Notes under the pieces: model-generated
What the model was told of the DNA's origin: nothing
Databases searched by the model: none
Seen by the model: the letters and a program-made list of their open reading frames with translations, nothing else
Program-made: the position numbers and the translations under genes
In this document: positions 44,211 to 55,735 of the stretch, piece by piece
How positions within the stretch are numbered: position 1 is the stretch's first letter
How the letters are laid out: each line of letters opens with the position of its first letter
NCBI RefSeq assembly: GCF_027943255.1
Contig: NC_072895.1
Span: forward strand, 47,032,001 to 47,096,000
DNA from: Anastrepha obliqua
Lineage: Eukaryota > Arthropoda > Insecta > Diptera > Tephritidae
Direction: 5' to 3'
DNA: 64,000 nucleotides

Positions 44211-46924
44211 ACATATTTACAGTATTTTATATCCTTTTAGGGATTAATGCGCTTGGGATATATACCTTTCTCTGGCTTGAGAGTGAAAACATGCCAAAAA
44301 TCTCGTTTCTCGTCTGCTCGAACATTTTTGATACAAGCATTCACGGCGGCCTTTCTTTATTGTACTGCGAATGATGTGGAGTGTTTCATGTAGTCGCCTT
44401 CTTCAACATTTGACCGTCCTTGGTGTAGACAAAACGGCAAAAGATTACAGAATAAAAAAGGCAAGTCAAAAGCAAATTTACAGAAGTGCCTTGGAAATGC
44501 TTAACCCGCTAATCGTAAGTATAACACAACCTTAATATAATACAAAAATAATAAAATGATAATAATAAAAATAATTTCTGTCATATACTCGGCACTGGAT
44601 GCAGTAAGTAACATTGTCATGCCACTTATATGGCGGCATTGATTCGTTTAGGGTAAGTTATCAAATTTATAAATTCAAATACAAGCTTTTAAAAAATAAT
44701 GATTATATTTAATTCTTAGTTGAAAATTTCATAATTCAAACTGTTTTTGGCTGCGTAAAGAACCGACCTTAGATTCTCTTGAATGGTATTTATATCTACC
44801 GATAAACTACTGTGACAGCGATTTCTCATAGATGTGTATGTATAAGTACATATAATATGTAAAGTGTTTTTCATTGAGAGCGCTCGAACTTTAACAGTGT
44901 AAAGTGACTATCTGGTTGAAGCTCTTAAATTTAGCCGGAATACTTATGTAGCTACTCTTGGCAATAATCCATGTAATGCTACATGATTTTAATGATCCCA
45001 TCAAACACTGGGCCGAACTTCAACAATATTCTCCAACGATCCTGCATTTCTGCGACATAAAGGCAATAATTCGTCAGGCACCAGTCCCAAATGTATGTAT
45101 AAAACGACGAATTGTGGACTCTACAGAACGGTCGCTAAGGTCGCAGGCTCAGAACTATCGAAATTAGTGAAATATGCTTAAATGCAGCTTTAAAAAGGCA
45201 GATCCAAAAAATGAATCAGCAATTTATAAAGGTGCTTCTATATATTCATAGGTAAAAAAAATCCTAATAATACTATAAAAAATAATCCTTGTGTAGCTTG
45301 AGAATGATTACCTGCTATTAATCTAGGATGTGCTCATTTTCAGTAACACCTGAGCCTAATAAATTGGCTGTAGTTCCAAGTTTCCCTTACTAACATAAAT
45401 CCCTTCAGTCAAAGTTCTATATCTCCCTCAGTTTTCCTTTGATTTACGTGAAATTTTGACAAAAATTAAGAAGGCGTTAAACTTTATAAAAATGTGAAAA
45501 ACACAAAAATCGGTTCAAGTGAAAAAATCAGTCAAATGTATTTAAAGTTTCACTAGATCCAGTTCTTACTAAATTCGTCCGCAAATCGTCGAATTTTTGG
45601 TGCATGAAGTCTGCTACGTCACGATATAAAATTCAGCAAGCGCTCTAAATTTATTAGAGGTGCACCACTTCGTTACCAATGGATTTCCTTACAGGGATGT
45701 GATGTTTTTGTACTTAGTACTTGCATGCCTGCATGTATGAGCGGCGGCTTGTGTGTAATAAAGACAATTTAAGCCACCGAAGGTTGCTACATTTTTCCTG
45801 TTTAACGACTGTTTATAATTTTTCTGTTTCAATACATATGTATGTATGAACATGACTTCCCTTTTTGTCCGGTAGACGTATTAATATTGCTCATATTTAC
45901 TTTACAAATATTCCATTATCGGGTTACATTTCTGTCTGATCGAAGTCATTCCTTGGCTTCGGTGATAATTTGTAAATATTTTACTTATTGTAATAATAAC
46001 TCCCCTTCATTTGTCTACTTATTATCTTTTTGATATTACAACATTATCCCTGTCGTGTCTCCAACAATTATGGGTTTAAATTCTCCCTTCTGCATTTGTT
46101 ATCGTTTCTTTGTTTTTATACTTTCTGCTAGGGCATTACTACTCCACACATGTCGATTGCATACCAGATATCATAAATATGTATTACATTTGTTCGGTTC
46201 TTCAGACTTTGTACGGCTTCTTCAAACGTAGGAGTGAATTACCAACCAACTTGGCGTCCTTCCAGCTTTGCGTCCTTTGACTATTATAAATCCCTCAACT
46301 CTGTGGTTTCGTATTAGAGCACTTAATTTTATGTCCTAACCGTTTGTCTTCTTTTCAATTTACTCCTGCGCTAGTATTGATTATTTCCTTTCGTTTGAAA
46401 ACAGATTTCTTTGTGATTCTTTCGAGTTTATTTCTTTTTTTTTTGCTGCTTCGTTATTCGTATTATTCTTTGTGTTCCTACTATTACACTTGATTTGTGT
46501 GAATACCATTCATATAGGATTAGGGATTAACACGTCTATCTGTGGTGGTTTTAAATTAAAAGCTTTCGGTGTATCGATGGCATTTGGTAAGTTCTGAAAT
46601 TGCAAACAGCTTAATAGATTTTATGCTCAATGAAATCGAGAAATTAAGAATGGAGTAATTTAGTAGGTACTGCTGTAAGATGTGTGCCGTATTTTACTGT
46701 AAGCACTCAATAAATAAAATAAAGCTATTAAATTATGTAGCAATACGAGTATATCCAACGCTTCGCCTTCAAGGTGCTCTTATGAAAGAAGCCCGACTAC
46801 ATAACGATGACTGTTTGATTATAACTGAGTTTAGTATGTTTTCGGTATAATTATTTACCAGAGTGACTTAATAGTTATATAAAAAACACATTTAATAAAT
46901 TAGAATTTCCAATCTCCCTAATGC
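44211..46924. other. Long unannotated region
   Basis: I recognise no transposon or conserved domain. An open stretch 44341-44514 (ATG at 44371, reading HLTVLGVDKTAKDYRIKKAS) ends at a consensus-like splice donor GTAAGT (44515-44520). It could be an exon, but no acceptor or partner exon is identified. Confidence 0.3.
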
Positions 46925-47408
46925 AGTTGGTTGGTTGGTTGAAGTGGTGATTCACCCAGAATCCAACTAGCGCTTCCGCACTTTTTTATTGCCACATCTT
47001 CACTATCAACTAGGTTAATGGTTATTTACAATATGACTATATCCAGTCCAACTATATGACTATATCTAACTGCACAGATTTAAGTGCTTCGTTATGTTGT
47101 TGACGTCTAAGTCAGACAATCGTTCGAGACTATCGAACAGTGGTTTGCCAGGGTTGCCCTACATCCACAGGGCAGGGCTTTCACAGAGGAAACGGAAAAT
47201 GTTTTCCTTTTTCTCTGATTGCTTACAACTGTGACATTGAATGGGCTGCTCATTTTGCTTGCTTGTTCCCCAATAGGCCAAAAGCTAGTGATGACCGTCT
47301 CCAGGCGTACCGTCGTTCCATTTTTATCAATGCTGACGTTTGTTTGTGGTTGTAGGTGGACCATAACGTTCTACTAATTTTGCATGTCGTCTGTGGTCTC
47401 CCCATATA

Positions 47409-48015
47409 CAGGGCCCGCCATCTATCGTTACGGATTTGAACTAGGTATTATTTGAAGAATGGTAACACTTAGCTGTCATCTGATTTGACAGAAAATTAGT
47501 TTTATTCTTCCGCTGAACGAATATGGTTGTGTATACGCTCAAAGAACGCTGGAAAATATTGCGTCATTACTTTGAAAATCATGGTAATGTTGCAGAATGT
47601 GTACGAAAATTACGTACGGCAATGGGAAGAAGAAAAGTACCGAATGAAGCGTATGTGCGTTACTTTGCGAAAAAAGTAAGAGAAACTGGGTTGCTTATTG
47701 ACAAACCAACGCGTGACCGACCAAAAACCGTGCGTACACCCGAAAATATTGCTGCTGTGGCCGAGAGTGGTCGTTCTCAACAATTGGACATGTCATAGCT
47801 GTCATACAGCCGCATACAATCGAAAATGTGTTGAAAAATTGGACCGATCGTATAAGATAGTGCATGGCTAGCCAAGGCAGCCATATGAATGAAGTTGTGT
47901 TCCATCATTAAACGGAAGGATCGTACTTCAAAATAAAAAAAACAGTTTGGAAAAATATTGAGTAGTTTCTTTTTTATAGCATTTTTAATTCCGTAAAGTT
48001 ATATGGAGGACCCTA
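47409..48015 (+). mobile_element. Internally deleted DD41D-related mariner, 607 bp
   Basis: The ends CAGGGCCCGCCATCTATCGT and the reverse-complemented right end TAGGGTCCTCCATATAACTT are flanked by TA at 47407-47408 and 48016-48017. The termini resemble family C (CAGGGTGGGCCATATAGCG) but are distinct. It is inserted in an antisense non-LTR element between RNase H and the zinc knuckle. Confidence 0.82.
47523..47798 (+). pseudogene. DD41D-type transposase N-terminal domain, truncated
   Basis: MVVYTLKERWKILRHYFENH, GNVAECVRKLRTAMGRRKVP, AYVRYFAKKVRETGLLID and RPKTVRTPENIAAVAESGRS form the bipartite DNA-binding region. At about 47770 an internal deletion joins it to the very C-terminus in another frame (PHTIENVLKNWTDR … SQGSHMNEVVFHH, ending at 47911). 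All three catalytic Asps are deleted. The open 91-codon frame would encode a DNA-binding domain alone. Confidence 0.8.
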
Positions 48016-49192
48016 TACAATACGTTATTCTGAGGTATTTGGAGGAAATTGTATTCTTGATTGCACCCAGTGGTGTGAATACCGATTCAGCAAGCACATT
48101 ATTCATGGTAGATCCCCTTCTTGCCAGTTCATCTGCTTTTTCATTACATTCAATGCTCCGATGTCCCGGCACCCAGATTAAGGTAATTTTATAGTTGTCG
48201 CTCAAGGTGGTAAGGCTAGTCCTGCTTTGTTCCAGCAATTTAGAGGTTGTTGTCAACGAATGCATTGCCTGGATTGCAGTTTGGCTATTCGGAAGAATAG
48301 CGACATTGCCCTTGAAAGAGAAATCTACTATTAGTAAACTACAAGCTTCCCCAATTGCCAGTATTTCGGCCTGGAAGACACTGCGAGCATTAAGAATACG
48401 TACACATTTTTCAATTCTAAGTCTATGATAATATGCATCTACTCTCACACCACAATCCATTTTAAAGGCATATGTACAGACTATAGTGTAGAAGTTGCTT
48501 AGTGAGAACCCCTTGCTCCATTCCTCCTGAAATGGAAAGAGAGTGGCAAAATTCCTATTGAAAATTACCGTCGGAACGATGCAATCAGTCCTCTCCGAAG
48601 TGTACTGAGTTCGTCACAATAACATCTGGGTAGACCATAAGTTTTTACAACCCAGCGACCTGCGTCATTTAATCTAAATGTACTAATGGTAACCATCATC
48701 CATGCAAATTTATCGGAATAACGGGTGTTAGTGCATAGGCTGACCTTTGTATTCTGTTAAGTAATTTGATATTGTAATCTATCCCTAGTGCTTTCCTTCA
48801 AACTAGGAATCCATACGATAAAATTGGTCGTATGACCGTCTTTTCAACGATAATGAATAAGTATACTTAAGTTGAAGACCCTATATTTTTGCAAACCTAC
48901 ATATAAAGGCATATAAAGCAATTTCTGCTTTCCTTACTCGTTCTTCGACGTTTAATTTATAGCTAAGTTTAGAGTCCAGAATTACCCTTAAGTACTTTGC
49001 ACTGGGTGAAGTAGGGAGATTGTCCATAATATTTGGTAAAAATTGGTACCTTCTATCTGGTGCTAAAAAGCATAAGTCCTGTTTTATGCGGGTAAAAACT
49101 TCGGCATAGGCTATGTGTGAGTTAACCTCGCCTAGCGCCCTTTGAATGATCCCACTAATCGTATTAGGACATGGTCCTGATGCCATGTCACA

Positions 49193-49395
49193 ATGGAAAC
49201 AAACGCTCCGGCTCTGAAAGTATTTGACGCGGTACCAGCTAGCGGTAGCAGAGAAGGAAGAAGAAGGCCTCCTCTTTGTTGGAAGGATCAGTTGGAAAAG
49301 GACTTGGCTTTACTTGGTGTTTCTGACTGGCGCCGTTTAGCACGAGAAAGATACAATTGGCGCGTTTTGTTAAACTCCGCCAATTCTACGGCAAA
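49193..49395 (+). pseudogene. RTE-like non-LTR C-terminal fragment
   Basis: METNAPALKVFDAVPASGSR, PPLCWKDQLEKDLALLGVSD and WRRLARERYNWRVLLN match the 35085-35605 element (DTNAPALKEYHAVPVGGSR). It abuts the 5' border of the antisense non-LTR element, so one truncated insertion lies next to another. Confidence 0.72.
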
Positions 49396-49674
49396 TACTT
49401 TTGTGCTACTTTTTAACCCGCTATATCCCCTTGCTATGAGTACTTTTACCCGTTCCCAAACTAGCCATCTGCGAGTTAAAATGTTTGTCTTTATTTTTTA
49501 CATATACCTGCTGAGCACATCGTAGAATGTAATGCACATCTATAATGCACGGATCACATAGCTTCCTAAGCCGATTTACACTAAAAATGTGCAAAAAGTG
49601 AAAATTTGAGCTAAATGGAATTTGTGTCATATTTCCAAAATATTATAGTAACTGAAGTATTAGATTTAAAATGA

Positions 49675-50150
49675 TAGAGAAAATTTGTTTCTAATAGCTG
49701 TCGCTGCTCGGCAGGCAATGACAAACCTTCTTCTTCTTCTTAGCCTCACAGTCCGTGGTGGACCATAGCTTCATCAACAATTTTTCTCCACTTTATTCTA
49801 TCCATGGCTACATCTCTCCAGTTGTGTACGTTCATTTGCTTAAGATCTGATTCGACGTCATCTAACCATCGCTTTCGTGGGCGTCCTCTTTTTCTTCCTC
49901 CAATTGGTGTTAAAATAAAAGCTTTCCTAGCATTTCGCTCTTTCGGCATGCGCAGTACGTGCCCAATCCATCTAATGACAAACCTCCGAGTGTGTTTTTG
50001 TCATGAAAAAGCGTGTTATAACAAAAAAATCATCTGGCATTCGAGAATGGGTTTTCCATTTGTGGAAAACTTCATGTTGACGCACATCACAAATAGGAGG
50101 AGGAGCTCGGCCTAACACCCAACAAAGGGTGTAAGTGCCAATTATACTTT
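49675..50150 (+). repeat. SINE copy split by a non-LTR insertion
   Basis: The body begins GATAGAGAAAATTTGTTTC and TCGGCAGGCAATGACAAACC, stops at 49728, and resumes at 49974 with AATGACAAACCTCCGAGTG. It continues through CATTTGTGG, AAATAGGAGGAGGAGCTCGG to GTGCCAATTATACTTT. The tRNA-like head is missing. Confidence 0.85.
49729..49973 (-). mobile_element. 5'-truncated RTE-like non-LTR insertion with 12-bp target duplication
   Basis: The insertion is flanked by AATGACAAACCT at 49717-49728 and 49974-49985. The minus strand encodes MPKERNARKAFILTPIGGRK, RGRPRKRWLDDVESDLKQMN, VHNWRDVAMDRIKWRKIVDE, AMVHHGL, then stop and a (GAA)n tail (the TTC run at 49730-49741). A truncated 5' end, simple-repeat tail and target duplication are the signature of target-primed reverse transcription. 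The C-terminal frame is intact (67 codons), so the insertion looks recent. Confidence 0.92.
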
Positions 50151-50499
50151 ACATAAAAAAATATTCATGTTTAAAATAGTGCAGCGGGTACTTTACCGAC
50201 AAATAATCACATTCACACCAGGTCAGCAATTAAGTACTTAGGAGCGATGAGTAATGCTAGGCTATCATATACAGTCATTACCACTTCATGTGATACAGAT
50301 ACGATTTTTTTGTAAAGTCTTCTATATTTCATAATATTTTGCGAAATTGGAAAAACAGAGTATGCAGATATTTTATTTATTTCATTTTATTTCATTTCTC
50401 AACATAAAATACACAGAAGTGTCCTCTCAATTTATTGTAATACGAACAAAAAAAATACAAAAACATAGGTAGAATTCACGCCGCAGCTTAAATGATGAA
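50151..50499. other. Spacer
   Basis: AT-rich sequence with TTTATTTCATT-type repeats near 50370-50400. Nothing is recognised. Confidence 0.35.
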
Positions 50500-50844
50500 G
50501 TTAAACAAGAGCAACTTTTTATTTCTTATTTTCAAAATTTTAAGGTATTTAGTACTTACTTCGGTATATTTTATTATCAATTACAGCTTGAAGCCTACGT
50601 GGCTTGGAGTCAACCAATTTTTTTGTGTATTCTGCACTAATTTGGTTCCACTCTTCAAGTATCGCCTATTTAAGATCAGATTTATTATGAATGCCATATT
50701 TTCCTATATTGTAACATATTTGTCTTCAAAACCGACCACAAATTTTCGATGAGCCCGGAGATTGTGCTGGAGTTTCAACAATGTGGGGACATTTATATAT
50801 AATATTAGGTTGGGGAATAAGTTCGTAGCGTTTTTATATTATAT

Positions 50845-51418
50845 TTTCGCCGTTGCTATTTTTAACCTATTCCCACCTCTCGACCAATTTGTTGATGTCG
50901 CTCCGCCAAAAATCGTTTGGTCTGGTGTCAAAGCTGTTGTTGAACCAGTTTTTAAGGACTTCTTTGTTATCGAAGGTAATGCATTGTATGGTAATCGATC
51001 GGTGCAAGGACCGGAGAATACAGTGGATGCTGAAAGACCTTCCATTCGAGATCTTGGAGTGCGGCATTGACGACTTGTGCAACATGGGGTCTGGCGTTGT
51101 CGTGAAGGAGTATGGGTTGACCATGTCTATCAGATCTTTCACTCGGTGTAGCTGAGCAATGTAGAGCCCCTTTTTGACCGTGACATTCTTTTCGAGCATT
51201 TCCCATTCAGATGGCCTTCCGCGGCGGGACGTGTTATTGTCGTCAAAGTCGCCATTTTTGAACTTTGTAAACCATTTCCGTGCTGCAGCCTTGTCTATGA
51301 AATCTACTCCATACACGTCGCAAATGTTACGGGCTGCTTCGGCAGCTTTTTGACCTCGATGAAGATCAAAGAAGAGCAGGTGCCGAAAATGTTGATTTTT
51401 GCCTTCTGGGTATTCCAT
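50845..51418 (-). pseudogene. DD34D mariner transposase, central part deleted
   Basis: MEYPEGKNQHFRHLLFFDLH, KAAEAARNICDVYGVDFIDK and AAARKWFTKFKNGDFDDNNT form the first DNA-binding domain, followed by SRRGRPSEWEMLEKNVTVKK. The frame then joins LLHDNARPHVAQVVNAALQD (second Asp) and HPLYSPVLAPIDYH (third Asp, 34 residues later; the usual PDLAP is here PVLAP). FNNSFDTRPNDFWRSDINKL and VERWE end the remnant. The first catalytic Asp is deleted and the frame shifts near 51120 and 50985. Confidence 0.83.
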
Positions 51419-51454
51419 TTCTATGCTAATAAAAAATTAAATAACTCAAAAATA

Positions 51455-52708
51455 AAGGGTGGTTCAGTTTTAAGGGCCGCTGTTGATTTTGAATAAAAAA
51501 CAATTTTTTTAGGATATTATTATCATTTCTCTTTATTATGATAATATTGGTATGATTCAATTACGTATGGAACAAAATATCGGCAAAATGGCTGCCACGG
51601 CCTCGGCGGCACACCTCCATCCGATGGTCCAAATTTTCGATGACGCTTAGGCATAATTAAGGTTCCATGCCGTTAATGTGCCGAATTATCTCATCCTCTA
51701 CCTCTTGAATTGTTGCTGGCTTATCGACGTATACCTTTTCTTTCATATAACCTCAAAGAAAGAAGTCCAACGGTGTCAAATCACATGATCTTGGTGGCCA
51801 GTTGACATCGCCGCGACGTGAAATTATTCGGCCATCAAATTTTTAGCGGAAAAGAGCCATTGTTTCGTTAACTGTGTGACAAGTGGCGCCGTCTTGTTGA
51901 AACCACATATCGTCCACATCCATATCTTCCAATTCGGGCCATAAAAAGTTCGTTACCATCTCACGATAGCGAACACTGCCTGATCGGCCTCATTTTGGAA
52001 AAAATACGGCCCAATGCTGCCGCCGGCTCATAAACCGCACCAAACAGTCACTCTTTGTAGGTGCATTGGTTTTTCGGCAATCACTCTTGGATTATCATTC
52101 GCCCAAATGCGGCAATTCTGTTTATTGACGAATCCACTGAGGTGAAAATGTGCCTCATCACTGAAGATGATTTTCTTCGAAAATTGGTCATTCACTGTTG
52201 CCATTTCCTGCCACCACTCTGACCATTGACGACGCTTGAAATGGTCAAAAGGCTTTAGTTCTTGAGTCAATTGCACCTTGTAAGCATGTAAATGCAAGCC
52301 TTTATGCATAATGTTCATCAACGACGAGCGTGAGAGGTGCAATTGTTGGGCACGACGACGAGCTGAGGTTGGCGGCTCTTCAACCACACTATCGCGAATA
52401 GCAGCAATATTTTCTCCTACAGACCCGGTTTGCTGAAACTTTTGCACAATTTTTCCGATTGTACGCACATTTGGACGATTAAATTGACCGAAAAAATCAC
52501 GAAGTACGCGATATGTATTTTGATTTGAACGCCCGTTTTCATAATAAGCCTGAATAACTTTAACGCGTTGCTCGTTTGTGTATCTTTCCATGGTTCAAAT
52601 TGAGTTAGTCTGGAATTATTGTAAAAAGTCTCAAATTAAATGCAGAAAAAGCTTGACTTATAAAAGTGGTTCACATTCAAAAACGGCCCTTGAAATTTAA
52701 CCACCCTT
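51455..52708 (-). mobile_element. DD41D mariner, near full length (1254 bp), inserted in a DD34D mariner
   Basis: The ends AAGGGTGGTTCAGTTTTAAG and AAGGGTGGTTAAATTTCAAG (reverse complement) both run into GGGCCG, about 25 bp. TA flanks both sides (51453-51454, 52709-52710). It sits in the 5' untranslated part of the host mariner. Its AAGGGT-type termini group with 30665-31400 and the fold-back at 36071. Confidence 0.92.
51561..52591 (-). pseudogene. DD41D mariner transposase, full length with a few lesions
   Basis: It starts MERYTNEQRVKVIQAYYENG (52591). DNA-binding region: NTYRVLRDFFGQFNRPNVRT … TGSVGENIAAIRDSVVEEPP. First Asp in FSKKIIFSDEAHFHLSGFVN; the NKQNCRIWANDNPRVIAEKP block is complete. 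After VTVWCGL (52028) there is a frameshift, then VRYREMVTNFLWPELEDMDV, WFQQDGATCHTVNETMALF (second Asp), PPRSCDLTPLDFFL (third Asp). One stop lies between the second and third Asp and a 41-residue spacing is kept. The C-terminus GRGSHFADILFHT stops at 51561. Visible damage is one frameshift and several stops, so the copy is dead but recent. Confidence 0.88.
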
Positions 52709-53035
52709 TACAATTAACATAGTTTTGAGGAGCAGAAAGAGTCGTATCGAATGAATACTTCCCTTTGCCAAACAGCAAACAAATCGTTATAAAATAAAAG
52801 TAAATATAAAAACGCTATGAACTTATTCCTCAACTCAATATTAACCATATTTGTACTATTTGTGATTTGTGCTTAGGGTCGTTATTTTTATAAAAGCGAA
52901 AGTGATCTTCAATTTGTAATTTTCTAACACCTTGGAGCAATTTTCTTGCCGAAGTTTTAAATAGACATACTTGTGCATTGTTTCTTCGATAAAGGTCAAA
53001 TTTTCAACTCCTTTTGGTGGCACGCAAATTATTTG

Positions 53036-54759
53036 CCAAATATTGCTGTTCGTTAAGTACTCTTCCTTCTAAAATGCAACTCTGCATTCGCACTCTTTCG
53101 AATACCTGAGGTAAAGGCATCTCTAGCTTTATAAACTAGTTTTAAAAGCTTCCACCGAAGAACCTTTAATGTAAATTATACCGATATAAATATCAGTAAG
53201 TACCTATATTACGAGTATTCATTCTGCGCATACACACATACAAATGTATATACGAGTATGCATACTCGGACATCTACGCGACTACGAACATACTCATTCA
53301 CAATTAACAAATGACAAAATGAAATGTTCGGGCACAAATCTCATTGATTGCGATCACGTAGCACTAGGCAGGATTACACGCGTGAAATTAGTAAGCTTTT
53401 GTGGGCATTTGTATGCATGCGGATGGAAAAAATATGTGTTAATGTATAAAGTGTACATATTTAGTATATTTATTCATACATACATACATACTTACAAAAC
53501 ATATTTGTGCATGTTGAAATTCCATCTGCGATATACTCATTCGCTTTGTCTGATTGATATGAATACATCGTCATGATAAATGTCAGAGCATCTGCTTAAC
53601 TGGGTCTCGGTGGAAACCTCTGAGCTCTACCTTTCATCTCATCATAAATACGACGATGCGATGTGTGGCTTAAATGACAATGCTGATAGATGCTCATTAT
53701 ACTGTAGTTTGTAATTGTTATTAAGATTTCATATTGTTACACAAAAGATTGTATTGTTGCAATCGCGGGAGTGATATGGTGTGAATAACGTTGTTGTTAG
53801 TATTGTGTGTTGGGGTGTTGTGTCGCTGTTGACCGACCACAACTACACCGCTTAGTTGATGTGGCAAAAAAATACCAAAATGAATTTAAATTGTGTTAAA
53901 AATATGTGCGTATGTATGTATGCTTGTTTGCTTGTTTGTTCGAGAGAAAAAGGTGAGATTATTATGAATTTGTGACGGTGATGAATGTGTCAATTATTTA
54001 GCTTTCCATTGACGTTGCACACTCACACATTTATACAAATGAATATATAATTGAAGACAATTTTTTTGAAAAGTGATCGTAATTTGAAAGTAATGATTTA
54101 TTCAAAGAAACAACGATTTTGTCACACACATCTCTTTGAACGCATTTCGGTCAGCATGGAGATGAATTTGAAAAGTTTTACTAAAGATTTCTGTGATTCA
54201 TTTCATATGTAGGCATAGTAAGTAAATATGTATGCATGTAGCTTGCGAGGTAAGTCTGCAACAGCTCATTACGTGTATAATATCGAGTATATATATAATC
54301 TGGTAGATAATTTCATGGCACTAATTTTTTTAATATCATATCCGGCATACATTTAGGAGTGAATTTTGGTATAGAGAATATCATAAATTAAATTTTTCTA
54401 CTTCAATAGCAAAAAAAAACCATCTTTATTTATCTTTGACTTCTTCTTTGTACTGATTAATATTTATTTACAGCATTTAAAGGGAATTAATAAAAAAAAC
54501 AACAACTCAAGCAACAAAAACAAATAACACTATATTTCGACACTGTCAGTGAACTGTTTTTACAAACTTTAATACCGGTTTTTTTTTATTAAATTTTCTT
54601 TATTTGCAATTCGTTACCGAATGTAAGCGATCATGTATAAAATATAATGTAACTATATAATTATATGCATACAAAATTAAATGAATACAATAAAGTTTAA
54701 CAAATATGCTCACAAAAATAAAAACATTATTATAAATTTTTTATAATATTTGAAAAATC
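53036..54759. other. Microsatellite-bearing spacer
   Basis: GTAT/CATA repeats lie near 53215-53265, 53470-53490, 53908-53922 and 54228-54240. No gene is recognised. Confidence 0.4.
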
Positions 54760-55735
54760 GTCTTTGTTTCGAGCTAATTCCAAAAGATGATCGATATTTT
54801 GCACTCCGATCCATTGACGTATATTTCGCAACCAGGATAATTTTTTTCTTCCGATGCCTCGTCTTCATTCAATTTTTCCTTGCAGTATAGGTTGCAGAAG
54901 ATTATACTTATAATTTCGGCATATATGACCCAGGTAGGCTGTTTTTCTGCGTTTAATGCACCGTATTCGCTCTATTTCGCTATTTACTCTTCGAAGCACT
55001 TCAGAGTTTGAGACAGGGTCGGTCCACGGAATTTTAAGTATTCTTCTTAGTAACCACATTTCGAATGCTTCTATGCGATTCATATCAGAAACTTTCATCG
55101 TCCAAGTTTCCATGCCATACAACAAAACTGACAGAAAATAACATCTAATAAAACGTATTTTTAAGTTTAAATTAAAATTATGGTTTTTTTAAAACGCTGC
55201 TGTATTATTAAAAAGTAGCTCTAGCCATTTCTATGCGGCATTTAATTTCCATTGAATCATCATATGTATCATTAATATATCGGCCAAGGTACTTAAATTT
55301 ATTAACCCGTTCAATCGGCCTGTTATTACTTGTCAGTGTGAGATTATTGTAGACATTCTTACGACTGATTGACATAAATTTTTTCTTATTGACATTGATT
55401 TTCAAACCATATATTTGGCTTTGGCTTGTCACACTATCGACCAATCGTTGGAGTCCTTCCAACAATGTGTGAAGTTTGATTCCAATATAAGTTTTGTATC
55501 ACTTGTATGTCCTTTTCTTTAAGATGTAATGCCCTCAAAATGTTGAGAGCTTTTCATGCAGCACATTATCAAATGCCTTTTCGTAATCAATAAAACATAA
55601 GAAAACGTCTTTTTGCACGTCCATGCAATTTTCTACTAGCAAATGGACACAAAATAACGCTTCTCTTGTACCCATGCCATTTCTGAAGACAAATTGTGAT
55701 TGTCCCATTACTTCCACACAAGTTTGATATATTCT
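54760..55735 (-). pseudogene. Antisense RTE-like reverse transcriptase, internally deleted
   Basis: Minus strand: GQSQFVFRNGMGTREALFCV and FLCFIDYEKAFDNVLHEKL (about 55540-55700) carry the polymerase A motif with its catalytic Asp. A deletion near 55465-55530 removes the second catalytic (xADD) motif. The remainder reads LEGLQRLVDSVTSQSQIYGL, KINVNKKKFMSISR, RVNKFKYLGRYINDTYDDSM, then MLYGMETWTMKVSDMNRIEA, FEMWLLRRILKIPWTDPVSN, and the C-terminus KLSWLRNIRQWIGVQNIDHL near 54770-54840. Three frames are used. Confidence 0.82.

Larger units (their letters stand above)
46925..49190 (-). mobile_element. Antisense non-LTR retrotransposon (RT tail to 3' end), split by a mariner
   Basis: Minus strand from 49186: FTRIKQDLCFLAPDRRYQFL and SAKYLRVILDSKLSYKLNVE (end of the polymerase). 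The connecting part (48470-48880) is broken. RNase H follows: FQAEILAIGEACSLLIVDF, PNSQTAIQAMHSL and WVPGHRSIECNEKADELARR (48090-48400). On the far side of the mariner (below 47407), QPIQCHSCKQSEKKENIFRF and LCESPALW form the Cys-rich knuckle (about 47160-47230). The element then decays toward 46925. Several frameshifts are present. It belongs to the same broad group as 11617 and 17440. Confidence 0.8.
50805..52838 (-). mobile_element. DD34D mariner (cecropia-like ends), carrying a second mariner inside
   Basis: The ends TTAGGTTGGGGAATAAGTTC (50805) and the reverse-complemented TTGAGTTGAGGAATAAGTTC (52838) continue into GTAGCG/ATAGCGTTTTTATATT. TA occurs at 50803-50804 and 52839-52840. Without the inner element (51455-52708) it would be about 780 bp, internally deleted. 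The end sequence resembles cecropia-type mariners (TTAGGTTGG), which is an inference. Confidence 0.88.
50500..53035 (-). pseudogene. Antisense Tc1-like transposase relic split by nested mariners
   Basis: On the minus strand upstream of the insertion (about 53035-52841): PPKGVENLTFIEETMHKYVY and, in a shifted frame, HFRFYKNNDPKHKSQIVQIW, the second catalytic block with Asp replaced by Asn (NNDPKH). Downstream of it (50802-50555): CPHIVETPAQSP, then IENLWSVLKTNMLQYRK (Glu of the third catalytic position) and ISAEYTKKLVDSKPRRLQAV with terminal NKIYRSKY. Together they are the C-terminal half of a Tc1-like enzyme. Many frameshifts mark it as old. Confidence 0.75.
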
